From assembly GCF_964340395.1 (NCBI RefSeq), contig NC_135559.1, forward strand, positions 12,239,759-12,303,758: DNA of 64,000 nucleotides. Direction: 5' to 3'. The notes below the pieces were generated by a model. That model was given only the letters and a program-made list of their open reading frames with translations, was not told where the DNA came from and searched no databases. Shown piece by piece: positions 1-14,700 of the stretch. A program made the position numbers and the translations under genes. The stretch comes from Glandiceps talaboti. Its lineage: Eukaryota; Hemichordata; Enteropneusta; Spengelidae. The first letter of the stretch is position 1, and each line of letters starts with the position of its first letter.

Positions 1-1807
1 CGTCATACACTCTTTAGCGAACTTTCGGAAGTGACTTCAGTTCTATTGTAGTATTCAAATTACAGTTGTGAAACGACTTCGGAAAGGTCGATTTTCAACG
101 CATGTCTCCAACAAAACACGCACTAGAAGTATATTTCCAAAACCACTGCGTGATTAATAAATATAACCTATCTAGTCTCCTTGCGCTGTATGATGTCTAT
201 CTATTGTCGTGAACGGAAAGTACCTTAGGGTATAACATTTGCTTCTGTCTAATCAAGCACTATTATAGTGTCATGCGTGGACCATGTGCAAATAGGCGAA
301 ACCCGAGTCCCGGTGCTGATTCATGCATACAATACCCAATGAAGAGTCTCAAGAGTTGATTATGGTTCACAATGTTTTTCTATATGCTGTACAAGGTTTT
401 TCCCCTGGTTTTTCCTGGGCGTATCATGAGAGGGACTTCTGTAACTAGCATTTGATGATGAGATGTTTCAGATTTCATACCCTATTTACATTATGCTGTC
501 TTCACTTATATATTTGAAAGAATGAGCAGGTTTGCCAGGAGAAAAACAGAATAACTTTGTTCATATTTTGGCAAGCTTGGTTACTGTGTTCACTAAAGAA
601 AGTTCCATCTTTTGTAACAGAGTGTTACCTCTCTTATTTGCTTCTTGAAGCAGTACACTGATTTACAGATTTCACGATTCTATTCACTATTCACAACTTA
701 CGTCGTCGCCGTGATGAATGGAATAGACGTCTTTGCAGACATTCGATTAGTAGGATGACATGTTCCCCTTTCCCGTGTCCTTGGCGTTTTAAAAGAACTT
801 TTGGAGACGCATGGTTGACTCAGTCTATTTACTGTTAGTTGAAACGCAACGCTCAGGGCGGGTACAAATTAGTATATATTCAAGCTTATGGCATGGCATT
901 GGGAATATACCAATAAGGGAGTCGTCATTACTTACGACCTGGGGGGGGGGTCGGAGGAATTGCTTCGAAAATCCACAAAATTAGAGTGACCCCCCCCCCC
1001 ACCTGGCTTGAATTTTTTTACATAACCCCCCCCCCTCACCATTTTACCGTCATCATAACTCATTAACTGTTAATGGTGCTACAAACATGATACAAATTGA
1101 GTTGAGTGTAAGTTCCTTTGAAACATCACATACACACGCACTCACACATACATACATACATACATACATACATACATACATACATACATACAATATCAAA
1201 CTTTTTATTTTGAATTTGAATTTCCTTATGACGTTATGGATGTAGCATATTTCAAGAGGAAAGGGTAACAATGAATGCAGCTTATTCCCAAAGTAGTACC
1301 ATAGGTAAATCTAGGCTATACTAGTATTCTTGTCTAAAATCGTGAAATTGAGGGATTTGCATTTAAATATTGGAAGCCTACCTAAACGCGTCATTCTGAG
1401 CATGCGATTTATAAAGAAGGGATGTTGACATCTCATGCCATTTATAGACTTTATTACAGACGACTTTAAATAAACATTCTCAATATATGGTATCGCTATA
1501 TTGTTGAATGGTAGGAATGGGCGAGGAGATAAATGACAGTCTATTAAACACTGTTGACTATTTCTTTGTCTATATGTCTAGACAGCATCACATGATGTAC
1601 TGGATAAGATTTGAGATTTTGATATAACTGAGCTCTGAATAATTGTATAAATGGACATGTGTCACTGGTTTGTGCCATATTAAATACTTGTATGCACATT
1701 GAGTATAGTGTTGGATGGTTTTATAAAAAAATCTAATTCACTCTTTCTGTCTGTCTGCTTACCTGCCTGTTTGACTTTGTCCACCTGTCTGTCTGTCTCT
1801 CTGTCTG

Positions 1808-1851
<44 letters not shown>

Positions 1852-2662
1852 ATATGATGCAATTACACATATTATATATAGGTTTACACCACATTAATAC
1901 TTTATTTTTTTCTGTACATGTACAAATAGCAAAGTCTTGCAAAATGTTAGTTTGTTGGTGTCTAAATTAATGTTGCCAACCTTGACTATATTGTAACTGT
2001 AAAAGTTACAAAAACCACATTTTCATCTTCACTTATTTGTATATCATGAATTTCTCACACTAGGTGTCTTGTTATCATTTCCATGTGAGCTGATACAGTT
2101 CTTTACATGAACTAACCAAAAGATACTTTAATATTCATCCACTGACAAACTGTACAGTGTCCTGTCCAGCTGGGGTAGAACAACAGCTGTTGTGTATCTG
2201 TACATGTTGTTTACCCAGCAATGTAGACAGCAACGATTGCACCCCAACCCCCACCCCCTATTTCTATACAATTACTTTGTGTCCTGCTCACCTGAAGTAA
2301 AACAACCACTGTCTGTATCTGTACATGTTGTTAACCATGAGTTTTAAAATATATACAGCAAAGGTTGCTGTCACTCCATAATTACATACAGTGTTCTAGA
2401 ATAGGGCAACAACAATACATAACATCTTGAACTCTTTCACTTGGCTTGAACAATCAAAAAACAATACATCATAGCAAAAGTATCTGTTTAACAGACAAAG
2501 CATAATAACTACCACCAATCTACCAATCTATTTTTCCTTTATGGCTTCCCAGAATATTTTACATATTGTATGTGTGGACAGATCCCAAGGAAGTCTCCAT
2601 GAACTGGTGGATAAACAATAGACATCACATATCCGCTCTTACATTCCATCTACAGAACTTCA
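1..2662. other. Flank downstream of INTS4, no gene recognised
   Basis: I see no convincing coding exon here. The stretch holds runs of G and C (about 941-1033), a CATA tetranucleotide array (about 1145-1192) and a CT/CTGT-rich block (about 1741-1850). The part next to position 2663 should contain the INTS4 3' UTR. A minus-strand AATAAA (plus-strand TTTATT near 1900-1910) is one possible polyadenylation signal, but other weak candidates exist. Confidence 0.6.
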
Positions 2663-5101
2663 TCACCTTTTTGCTGGTTTGGGTTGGACATACACTTTAA
2701 CTGGTTTAGATAATTCTATCAATCCTTGGTTTTCTTCAATGTCTGGTTGTGTTGTAGGCTCTCCAATACTGTGTAGTACTGGCTCATTGCTGTAATTCAT
2801 GACTACGGAAAATTCTATATTACATGGCTCTGAAATGTTTCAAGAGAATGGACATAGGGGTTACAAATGAAAAATGTTTCCTCCATCACCTCCAAAACAT
2901 TTTGAAATTGAGATTTAGAATGGGTTGAAAGTAAGCTATATGATTAAGGACATCAATTAATCCTTTAACGCTTGGATGAAGCATAAATTATAAAAAAAAA
3001 TTCACATCCTTATCACTTACAAATCAGAGTACATCTTCTCTTCAGCTAAATAGGAGATGGCGTAAGAGTCAGTTTGCCATAAGGCCAGACCAAGTGATTT
3101 ACAACAAAAATACCACTAATATATTTTCTTCTCAATATTAATATTTGTTCAAATTGTCAATAAATTGTACTTTCATGAAGATTACAAATAAATAGATGGT
3201 CATGACATACCATGTGTTAGCTATAGCACTATTTCACTTAGATGTATTCATTGACATGGACATTAGGCAAAAATAAAAATAAAATATTTGTTTCCAATAA
3301 CATGACTTCAGAAAAATAGGGTAGGTAGGTCGGGATTTTATGTTATTTTACATTTTATTTTATTTTTTTTTACTTCAACCCAAGACAAGATACTCATTGG
3401 TCACAATACTTCTGTAACAGTTGATGAAGTGTGAATGAAGTACACAAAGACAATTATGTGATTCAGAAGTAGACAAACACAATCTCCAGACTGTGCTGTT
3501 ATTTGGCTGAAATGACATCGTTTCTCTCTGGAATGTGGTTTTGAAAAAGTAACCAAGAGATACTTTGGCATGAAAATCTACTGGGAAATGGAAGTAAATT
3601 GTCATAATTTTTACCTTTTCGCATGTAAAATATGTTTACAGTCAATAAACTAGGGTTGGTGCGATTATAGGAAACACGTTGGTTTTTATTTGGCCTTAGA
3701 AAATTCAACATAAATGGATGTATTCTTACCTGACCAGACTCCATGTGAGAGGTAGACAACTGTTAATAACCTGTACTTTAATTGACTAAGTTTTCTGAAA
3801 TCAGCTATCCTTGGTCTAATTAGCTGGGTTTGATTATCTGGTAGCTTTATCTGAATGGATGGAATTGAACAAAATGGTCACTTTATCTGGCCATCACATT
3901 ATGAGATTGTTTTGGAGGTGGAATCTATGATTACTATACATAGACTTACACATACCCTAATTATATCTCAAATATAAATGATGTAACCTTGGGTTCAGAC
4001 TCAAAGAAACCTCAAACCCTGGATAAACTGAAACATTCAAATTCACACATACTGTAGCCACAAAGTTAACATACCCTTTTTTACAGAATTAAACACTCTC
4101 ACAAAAGAGGAGTATTTTCATTCATTGACTTATGTGAACTCTGTGGTACACACTTACACAGTCCATTCGTCTAAATGTCAAGTCATCAGAAGGAATGTGT
4201 ACATTCGCTCCAATTCATCTAAAGTCTTTTTGTGTGACAGCATGGCTTAGGGCTTTGAAAACACTACTGCTGAGGAGGTGACATAATGATTTTTTAAAGA
4301 TATTATACACAGTGAATAACAAAAGAGCAAGACATGCAGAAATCAGCTGCTCTCACCTGCAACTGTATATTCTGGACATCTTGTACATTCTCAATCACAC
4401 AATCCACATTTAGCCCTAGTGTCAGCCCTGCAGTGAATTTCTGAGGATTATCAGACCCTCCAGCTGGCTCTGTGACTACAGCACTGGCCCTCTTAAGTTG
4501 GTTGGAAAGTGTCAATGCGGGAATGTGATGATGAAGGAGTAACGGCTGAAGGAATTTCATGATGATGCCTGGTTTGCTGGATTCTAGTTTGTGCATCTCT
4601 GAAAAGATGGCTTGAGAGAAAGAATCAGGTGGGATTTCACTCAATGACAGATACCTGTATGAAATGAGAATGAAGAATAAAACAGCATGTATTCGTGATT
4701 TTCAAATAATGCTCACAGCCAAATAAGGCTCTCACTTCATTTGTAATCTTTCTTCTCTACACGTACAATTTTTATTCTAGCATGTTGTGCCAGTTTTGGT
4801 GAATCACACCCAAGGAAACTTGTAAAGCTATGTTTCTATTATACATGAAATTCCTTTTTGGTACAGAATTCTACAAAGGTACGGTTTTCCATTCTTATAC
4901 AAAATCACAGGAAGCAAGCAAAACTTTCCAGATAAGAGGACACAGAAATCTCCAGCAGAAAAAAATCAGCAACCTTCTGAATCAGTAAAAACTGATTTTT
5001 ATATAAAGGATGTATCAATGTTAATATAAAATATGTTGTGAAATGTTTGTGTTCATATTTTTTGTCAATAATGTCAATATGTATGTGAGTATGTATGTAT
5101 G

Positions 5102-5135
<34 letters not shown>

Positions 5136-8100
5136 TGTATATGTTATCATTAAAAAATTTTATTCATTAATCTACTACCAAACCATGAAGACTATACAGT
5201 TTCATTCAGATGGGAAGATGTGTTTTTACACAGCAAACATTTTTTGTTACAAATTATACAAACAAAATACTGATCAGTGCACATGGATGTGAAATGTTAC
5301 ATTTTATCTCCCTGTGAACACAAATAAACATAAACCACTTTTGTTCCATCGAAAGTGATGTTGATTTATGATTATATATGATTATTATTTATGATTTGTC
5401 ATAAAATGTATTATTCTATATGCTTACAATCTGTCAGTACCTGTATTTTTTTTACATGTAATTTGTAGCAAAAATGTTGTGCAAGATGTAAAAAAAATGT
5501 CAAGCAGCAAAGAACATTCTGCTGCCTAATTGAAATTTTATAGTCACTCTAGTTTGGTTGTATACAAAATGTATACGATGGGTAGTAAAGCACTTTCTGT
5601 ATGTGGTACACTAATTTTATAGCATTCATATCAAGAGTAAAAATATACTGTTTTAATTGGCTTATTTACAAGCCTAGTATGTGGCCTTTATAATGTGGTC
5701 AATTGGCAAATGAAAGAGTATACTTTTATACTTGATATGGATGCTATAAATGATTGTGGTACATACAGAAAATGCTTTACTTTCAATGTGGTTTTATGGG
5801 TTGTACATTGTATCACACACAGTTTTTGCAATAAATTCACCTATCTACACAATAGTTTTACAACTGTTGAAATAAAGTTTGCACTGTTCTACTTACCTCT
5901 GTAATTCATTTAATCTGTTTAAATATTTTTCACATAGATGCAACGGTTCTAACTCTCCCTTATTTCTATTCATAGTGTGTCCTCTTAGCTCTAGGATCAG
6001 TTGAACTGTCCATGCACGTACTCGTAGTTGTCGTATTGCTGCCGTGTCCTGTCCACTCAGTCCTAGAAACAACTGTTCCATTCTGTGTGTAGACTCAAGT
6101 ACCTATCACAAAACAATAGGTAATGATATGAAAACAATATAAATTTGTTGGTGGTTCTCTTAAGTTTAACCAGCAATATCTCAAGTACATGTAGTCAAGT
6201 TTGATTAGAGCCTCAGCATTACTGCCTCAGCGTTACTGATGTCTAGTGTTTATACAGGTGGAAACTTGAGTACTCAGCAAATGGCTGATAAAAATCTTTT
6301 GATGAGATGACTTACATGTGGGCAGGATCACAATAAATAACACACATCCTGCCAACATGAAGGTGACAATTAAACACACATTAAGTAATGACAAAAGTAT
6401 AATTTCTCAGATAGGTCTATAATGGGGTTTTCAATGTATCCAATATTTTCGTCTAATATCATGATATATTTTCTGTGGCAATAATACATATTATTGCCTT
6501 GATATTGGGTTGTATGCCTGAGGGCAAGGACATGATCAGTACAATGCATGCTGGAGTTAGATTAATGAACTGCTGTGATATATTTATTGCAATTCATTTC
6601 TGGCTCCAGTCTCTTAGCATGTGTATATGTAGGTTTATGACCGAATTTCCATCCACAAGCATGTCTTTTTCAGAAACAAAGTTTGGTTTTGATGCAAACA
6701 AGACTCTGTGTTTTTTTTAATGTCAAAATAGTTCCAGCTTGATTTCAGTCAATATAGAAAAAAAAAACGTTCTAGGTTGATTTCAGTCAGTACCATAACA
6801 TAATATACGGACCGCTATGTCATCAGCACTTTCTCCACAGAAAAACAATGTAATGCGAGCTGTTGGAATATATGTGATATATAAATAAAGGCCATACCTG
6901 TTTGATGGCAGCCATGGCCATTACACTATGTTGTGGACATAAAGGGGTTGGCACTGACCACTGTTTGTCTTTCAAGGCCTGTAGAATGACAACGCAAAAA
7001 GTACGAAAACATAATAACTAAGTCTCATTATGAAATAAATTCTTATAATATGGAGGAATATAAAGGTCCAAATAAATTAATAAAGTTATAAATACATTGT
7101 GCATTATCATTCTACTTTTATTGAAATAAAAACAAAAACAATTATTTTCATTATTTTTAGCACAAAATGCCAGGGGTGCATGTTCTATTTTCAGTACTTC
7201 ACAAAAACAAGTGTGGTGACTCCATGTTTTCTCTTGGATTTCTAATATGAATATATTTTGTAAGAAAATCATGTTAAAAGTAATTTTCATTACTTTTAAA
7301 TTTCACATATCGACTTTATATAAATGGACTCAAACTTGAAGGATGGAAATTAGGAGTCCAATTGTTTGTTTACATAATGCCTTGCATCTAGGAACAGTGA
7401 CAAAAATAATCGTTCTCGAGGTTAATACAACATTAATGTATATTCTTGTGTGTTATTGCTCATGAAATGCACTTTCATATATGGAGAAATGATATTAGAG
7501 CATTTGGTTTATTCGTATTTATGATATATCTCAATTTGAAATTTATTCATTGGGCAATAACCTATGCGAAAAATGGACTGTAATGCCCACTGCAAAGACT
7601 CCCTAAGTCACTAGAATTTTATTTAAAATGTACTCGAAACAGTATATGTAAATTATGTTTCAAACCGGACTAAGTTTTACTATCGTTTGTATATACTTAA
7701 GCATGAGATGTAATTTAACTTTTCCTTTAATAGTTTGATTGATGCTCAACGACTAATTAATATAAAGTCATAGTGAAAAAGAAATGCTTGGTTAGCATCC
7801 TTCATTCCAATAGATGTATAAGTTCAACCAACCTTGGTTATGAGAAGCTGACATTGTACATACAAAGAAGAAAATTCAGCATTGGCTGCAAGGGAAGGCT
7901 GTAACTCAGCAACTCGGTTTAGGTCTCTGAAAATGGAAAAAATGAATATATTGAGATGGTCTCTTGGTAGTGCGCCCTCACAGGTTGGCTGATACTTGGA
8001 TGCTGGGTATGGGAAGCCATCTTGTTTTGGTGTACAGTATGTTTTGATGTGAACATGTCCCTTGTCGTGTTTGTAGAATAAAGTATTTAGAAAGACGAAT

Positions 8101-11100
8101 ATCGCTGTGTGGACAACTTCAATAATTTTAGCACCAGTAACAGTGTTTTTTTGTTAAGGGTGGTACTTAAAGTCCCCTGATGTTTTGTAGTAGTTCTCCT
8201 CCAAATTTATATGATGTGTAGAAATCCATTAGAAGTTCTATCAGATTTCACTATCTTTTACATGGGTTTCAAATGCAATAATGCTCATTACCTGATGATC
8301 ATTTGCATAAACCTTTCAGCTGTCTCTTTGTCTAGTTTATCAATATTCTTTACTTTGTCCAGTGTTTGTTGTAGAAACTGTGAAGCATCAGTTGACTGAG
8401 TGCTACTCTCTGATCTATCATCTGATGTCCTTATTGTTGAATTTGGCATCTGAAAAATACACAAAAATTTGGTTATTAAAAAGAGGCATTAATGCAGGGC
8501 TTATTTGCATAGTATGTTTTTTTTTATTTATAAATGTATAAAAATAATACAGCTCAAACAAACAGGGCAAAAGAAAAGGGGAGAGTGAAGAGCTGTTAAA
8601 GCTGACCCAGCTGCAACTGGCATGGTTTTTTTAAAAATATCATTAGGTACAATAACTTACCAACTTACTTGTACAATGTAATATCATACACCATGCGGTG
8701 AGGCATCGTCAAAATTTTACTACAGAGTGCCAGCCGAGGGCAGACATTAAATTGTGCTATTTGTCAAGTGCATGTGTTATCAATTTTAATAAATTGTCCA
8801 CTCATTTATCCAATCATTCACCCATCATTCATCATCATTCATTATCGATAGAAAAATTCACCTTTCATTGTACATTTACTGTGTGACAAATAATCGTTTT
8901 AAAAAAAGGTCATGTGATTTGATTCTGACCAATGGCAGCTTGTGTAAGAATGCTGAGGTGTAATAATGTGCGTTAAATTCCTTACCTTGAGAGGTGGTAC
9001 AAGATGAGGTAAACTGTCTCGGAGATAAGAATAATGCCTGACAGCATAATCTGGAAACAATGCTATGATAGTTGGATTCTTGATTGCTGAGTTGAATATT
9101 AATATCATTACCGCTATGTCTAAAACAAAGTGTTAAGGTCAATAGGGTTGCAACATCTCACAATTCTCGGTACCTGAAATAGAATATTACTGCCTAGGCA
9201 CATCATAAAAATACTGAATATCCAATTTCCTGGTTGACACCATATAGCTTCTGCTCCACACAATTTACTACATGCATATAAGAATAAGTCTACCTTCTCC
9301 TTCTATTTCATTAGAAGAAAGAAGGCGAGATATTTGTATGAAATTTGGTGAAAGTATTTTACAGCCAGACCATAAATTAAATCATCTTGTTCAAGTTCAA
9401 CCTACAATTAACCATAGATATCCAACGAGAAACTGTAGCATTATAAGTTTTCAATCAAGAACCAAGCGCAAAGATTCCAGCCCAGTCGTTTATTGTGTTA
9501 ATTTATTAAGCAATTGAATGTAATTTAATGTCCTTGTTGTTGTTATTATTGTTGTTGATAAGTTGTGTAAATTTTTGCTCGAGTGCGACTTTGTATTTGA
9601 TGTTATTTGTTAGAATTGTACCGCTTGTAATTTGGCCTAATGGTCACCATATTTTGAGGTGAAATAAACCATTATTATTATTATTATTTTGACCCTCTAG
9701 CATGAGGTAAAATGCTGCATGTACCAAGAATTTCCTTACTTTGATATAGAAACTAATTTGAAATGACTACATATTATCTGGTAATAACACTGCCATGGTT
9801 TTTCTTAGAATAATCTCAGTGGCTAAAAGATGCACTTAGGTACACAGGAAATTACATGTATTTTGTAGAAAACTATCTTCAAACACATTCAATGATTGCA
9901 TACATAGGAAACATCAAGAAGGGATACAACGCTGTACAAGATTTTGCATTTCATTAATTGTTCATACCAATTCATACACCATTGTTGGCCTATATGCAAA
10001 GTGTACAGTTAGACATTATTCCCCAAAAGCTGTCTTTGTTCAGCCATGGAATTATAACCTACTTCCATGGTTCAGCCAAGGAAAATATTCATGAGCTAAG
10101 AGGCTTGTCAAAACAAGTTACTAGACGAGTTGTGTGAAAATCCTTTGGTCACAAGTATTTTCCTGTTGAATGAAGTAAAATATTGGGAATTATTATATAA
10201 TCCTCATTGTAATCTAGGAAAAGTATGGACAAATAGGTACAACTTGGAAATTATTTTGACTCGTATTTTGAATACTGCAGAACCAATGACTTAGATGCAA
10301 GATGTCATGATGTAGAACAACCAGGCTATAATAACCCATAGTTTTGTTTAAACGTGTTCAACCTGGCTTGTGTGTGGTAATAAACATTACATCTGATGTT
10401 TTAGCATGTGAAGATGGGAGCCATATGAAACCATAAAATACTTCATTTCTGTTTGGTGAAAATAAAAAGATACATGCTGGATCATCCATATCTGGTTCAG
10501 GTATATCAAAATATGGATGAGTTCCAAGCAGATCAGGAACAAGGGTCAATGTGAAGTCTGAATGACTTCCACCAAGAAACTTCAAACATCTAAAATGAAA
10601 CAGATGCAGAATAACTGAGCTTTGCAGGATTAATTAAACTGAACGCAAGACAAACATTTATCCCTGCTTTCAGTACAAGTCTCAAAATTATGAAAATGTC
10701 TTGCACACTGGAAATTTTAAAAAACGTGTCCAAATCAGAAAGTACTTGTTCACAAAGTAGATAATTTTTTGTAAATTTTATTGACATTGTTCCAAGTTTT
10801 GATCAACGTTTATCACCAAGCAAGTTGCCATAATCTTTTTCCACTTTGAGTAAACTTAGGAAATTTAAGCTGACTAATCATTTGTATTCTTCCATTCATA
10901 TCTTAAAATATCACTTTGAAAGTTTCTGCAGGTACAGGAAAGTTTTACTTATATTAGAAAGAGTATGCAGAGATTTTAAAATAGAAAACAATGAGAAATT
11001 GCACTTGTTCATTGGGACAAGTACTTTCTTAAAAACCCTTGCTAAATGCTTCAAATCACCTGTCAAGTAAAAGTTAAAACACCCATATATTGATCGAGCC

Positions 11101-11691
11101 CTGTAGTATGTTTATAACACAAATAATGCTGGCGTATTGCACACATATAACAGAACAGACACTATTTCCATACATATTTCTGATAGTGCAACTTTGATGA
11201 AATCTTACAAGCATTTACACTGCTTGAATTTTATTATGGGCTGTATTTTAGAATCGTAAGAAGAATGTAGCTGTCAACAGTATTGACAATTTTCACTTGT
11301 TGTCTGAAACTGAATATTAAGCATACTTACTTCCATATTGAAACTCTGTCTTGTGGATACTTATTCAGATTCCTCATCAGAAACTGTAGGCATGATTTAA
11401 GACAGGCTTTGGTTGATAACTGTACACTGCATAGTAATTCATGTACGGCTTCACGGACATCTTGAGAGGATTCCTGTGATTATAAAGTTTCAAAATACAT
11501 TTCAAAGATACGTTGCTTTTCTGTTTATCTTTTTAAACTATCCTCTCCTACAGGAGTTCTTTTTTGAAATATAATTCATCAACCAGAACGGAAAATGTAT
11601 AATGCTAAAAGGTTACTGTATGTACATGGATGTGTGTGTGTGTGGTGCGAATGTATGGTGGTGGTGGTGGTGGCGAGGAGGAGGATGGGGA

Positions 11692-11736
<45 letters not shown>

Positions 11737-14700
11737 GGGGGAACGTATGTGTGTTTGTGTGTGTGCATGCATGTGCGTGCATGTGTGTGCTTTTTCAAAT
11801 GAAGTTCTGATGTAAAATAAAATGAATCATTTTCCTCTTGATGTGAATAAATATATCATTCTCATGGGCATCATCAACCTGATTAAAATCCAATGTAGTG
11901 TACACATCACGATTTCTTTTTGGCTGTTACCGTTTATTGCCATTTGTTCTGCTGTGAGCATTCGTTAGAAACATCTGACACAATACCATAGGCTTTTTCG
12001 AACCCAATGTCGTACTTACAAGTAGCCAACAAGAATCCGTCTAACAATATAACACTCAACGTTTGAAATTGAAAGAAAGAGAACGACCATATAATAATGA
12101 TAACATCATTGTCATCACTCTGCGCTTGTGCCTTTTTCGAACAGAGTGCTCTGAAGTACTGTACCCATATGTTTCGGTGTGTTACATGTTTTCAAGGGTT
12201 GAATGAATTCACTCAGCACTCTCGTGTGGCCTGGGAAAACCTATGGCATTGTGTCAGATGTATGTAATGAGTGCTCACAAAAGAACAAATGACAGTAAAC
12301 GTAACAGCCATAAAGAAATCGCATGAGTACACTACATCGGATTTTTCTCAAATTGGGGCATCTTATGGTTTTACCTTGACCTATTTGACCTTTGACCTAA
12401 AATCAAAACACTGCAAATATGCCAATTATTTCACAATATCATTACACAGTCAAATCAGCCTCTTAGCTACAAGTATAAAACAAGAAACATCAGATAGTAC
12501 TACTTACATCAAGGACATTGAGAACAGTTTCCAGCTGGTCCTGTCGTAGTTCTATCAACCTATTAACTTTAATCAAACTACTGATTGCATTCAGTCGTAC
12601 ACTCTCAATCTCATCATTGAACATATCCACCAAGAAGTCCAACGACTGGTGGGCAAATGATGGTGACTGGCTGGCTAACTCACACAGAGAATCAATAGCC
12701 GTTGTTCTCACCTCTGTGGAAATAAAATATAAATCAAGGACAAGAACTTGTTAGTACAGTGATGGTGGTTGACTGGCTAGCTCACACAGAGAAGCAATAG
12801 TCGTTGTTCTCACTTCTGTTGAAATAAAATTTGAATCAAGGACAAGAACTTGTTAGTACAATGATGGTGGTTGACTGGCTAGCTCACACAGAGAAGCAAT
12901 AGTCGTTGTTCTCACTTCTATTGAAATAAAATTTTGATTAACAATTATTACTAACCGAGAAATTCGTCTTCCAATCCATGTACAAAGGCACCACAAGCTC
13001 CAGTATTGATGAGACTTATGTTATCTGGGTCAAGTTCTTCTTTGGGTGCATCGTCAGACCACTTCTTTCCTGTTGACCATTCTCCGGATGCAAAACTCTC
13101 TTTCTGTCTCTCATGAGCTGATCTCTTTCTCTAAATAAATTTATGCATAAGAAGTACCACTATTAAGGGAAGTCAAATGTACTGTCCTTGCATTGAAATA
13201 ATGTGTCACTTCATTTCTGAAAGCGAGAGTATGGAGTGTAAACCGAACCAAATTGCCAGTGTACCTTTTCTACCTCAAAAATCCCTTAACAGACATTCTT
13301 ATGAGTTGAAAAAGGTAGGACAGTATATGTGCAACAGGTAAGTTTCATTTATTCCTTTCATCAGTGAGTTACATATAAACTGTATCCATATCTTACCCGG
13401 AGATGAGACATAAGTTTCTTATCTAATGTCTGCTCTAAAAACTTAGGTGAGACGGCGTGTAATGATCCAAGAAGACCAGCTGCTTCAGCTCTGACTGTCA
13501 CAGATTGGTCATTTACCTATGGTAAAAAAAAATGTACTGTATCACGAAGACATACATGTACACAGATATATCTGTAAGTACTATGTCATATCCCAATACA
13601 TGTAGTAGGCATAAATAATGCCATAAACACAGTTGGTACATCCCTACTGTCTAGTGGTAAAGAAAACACATAGACACAGTTTGATAATCATGCCTGTATA
13701 CATCTTCACAACTGTGACAAAATTTGCAAAATTAGATAGAAATACCACTCATTTTGTATTGCATTTGATATATAATGACCAAATTCTGAAACCAAATTTC
13801 TTTAATATACCAACAAAGTCAAAATATCTTTTTGAAAAAAAAGAGGTTGACCCTGTGACCAGAAATTACTAAGACCTATACATGCAATGGTGTAAAGATA
13901 GAAAGACAGGAGAAAAACCCTCGCAATTACCCAGACTTACCATTTCACAAATTTTTGCAAAACCATCATCCACCAATCTGAGTTCTTCATTAGAGTCTGG
14001 TATTGGTACCATAGTCTCTGGATAAACCTGACTTAGAACCCACACCAATCTCATAGCAGCTAATCTTACACTCTCATAGTCATCGCATAGTGCTTTACAA
14101 ACTCTCTCATACACAGTGATATCCAGCTTCTGACCTCTGTCATGCAAGGCACGCTGGTGAGGAAATAGAAGAGAACAAACAAACAGGTCATATCTAGGGG
14201 TCAAACATGGAAGTTTTTTGGCAGGAAAGATTCTTATAATTTAATATAACTACATCAGTTAATGAAAAGCATGGAAAAATTTGTAATTGCAATTGCAATT
14301 TAAATTTAAATACCTTTCAAATCCTAAAAATGATTTTTCGTGTAATTTTGTTTTCCCCCATTAATTTTCCAACCCAAAGTTGCTTACAAACTGTTCAGGT
14401 GTTACACTATTCCCCTCCACTATCTATGGTATTACTTACAAAAGTATGGCAAGCATCTTGTATGATGTTGTCATTCATTTCTCAATAACTTAAAACAAAC
14501 AGGCCAAAAAAATGTTTCTGGTCAGTGTGCGCATTACTTACAAATACCCTAAAGTTGGTGGGGTTTTTTTGTGTTTGTCCAGCCAAATTGCAGTCTACAG
14601 ATCCTGGGTGAAACACAAAAATAACTCTCCCTACTTCAATGAAGACAACTGCAGAGCCAATCATGAACAAGCAAATGACATCTGCCCCACATATACACTT

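Noticed and set aside
3375-3759. Minus-strand frames of 76 and 86 codons near INTS4 exon 18
   Set aside because: They overlap repeat D and read through the splice donor of exon 18 in the wrong frame.
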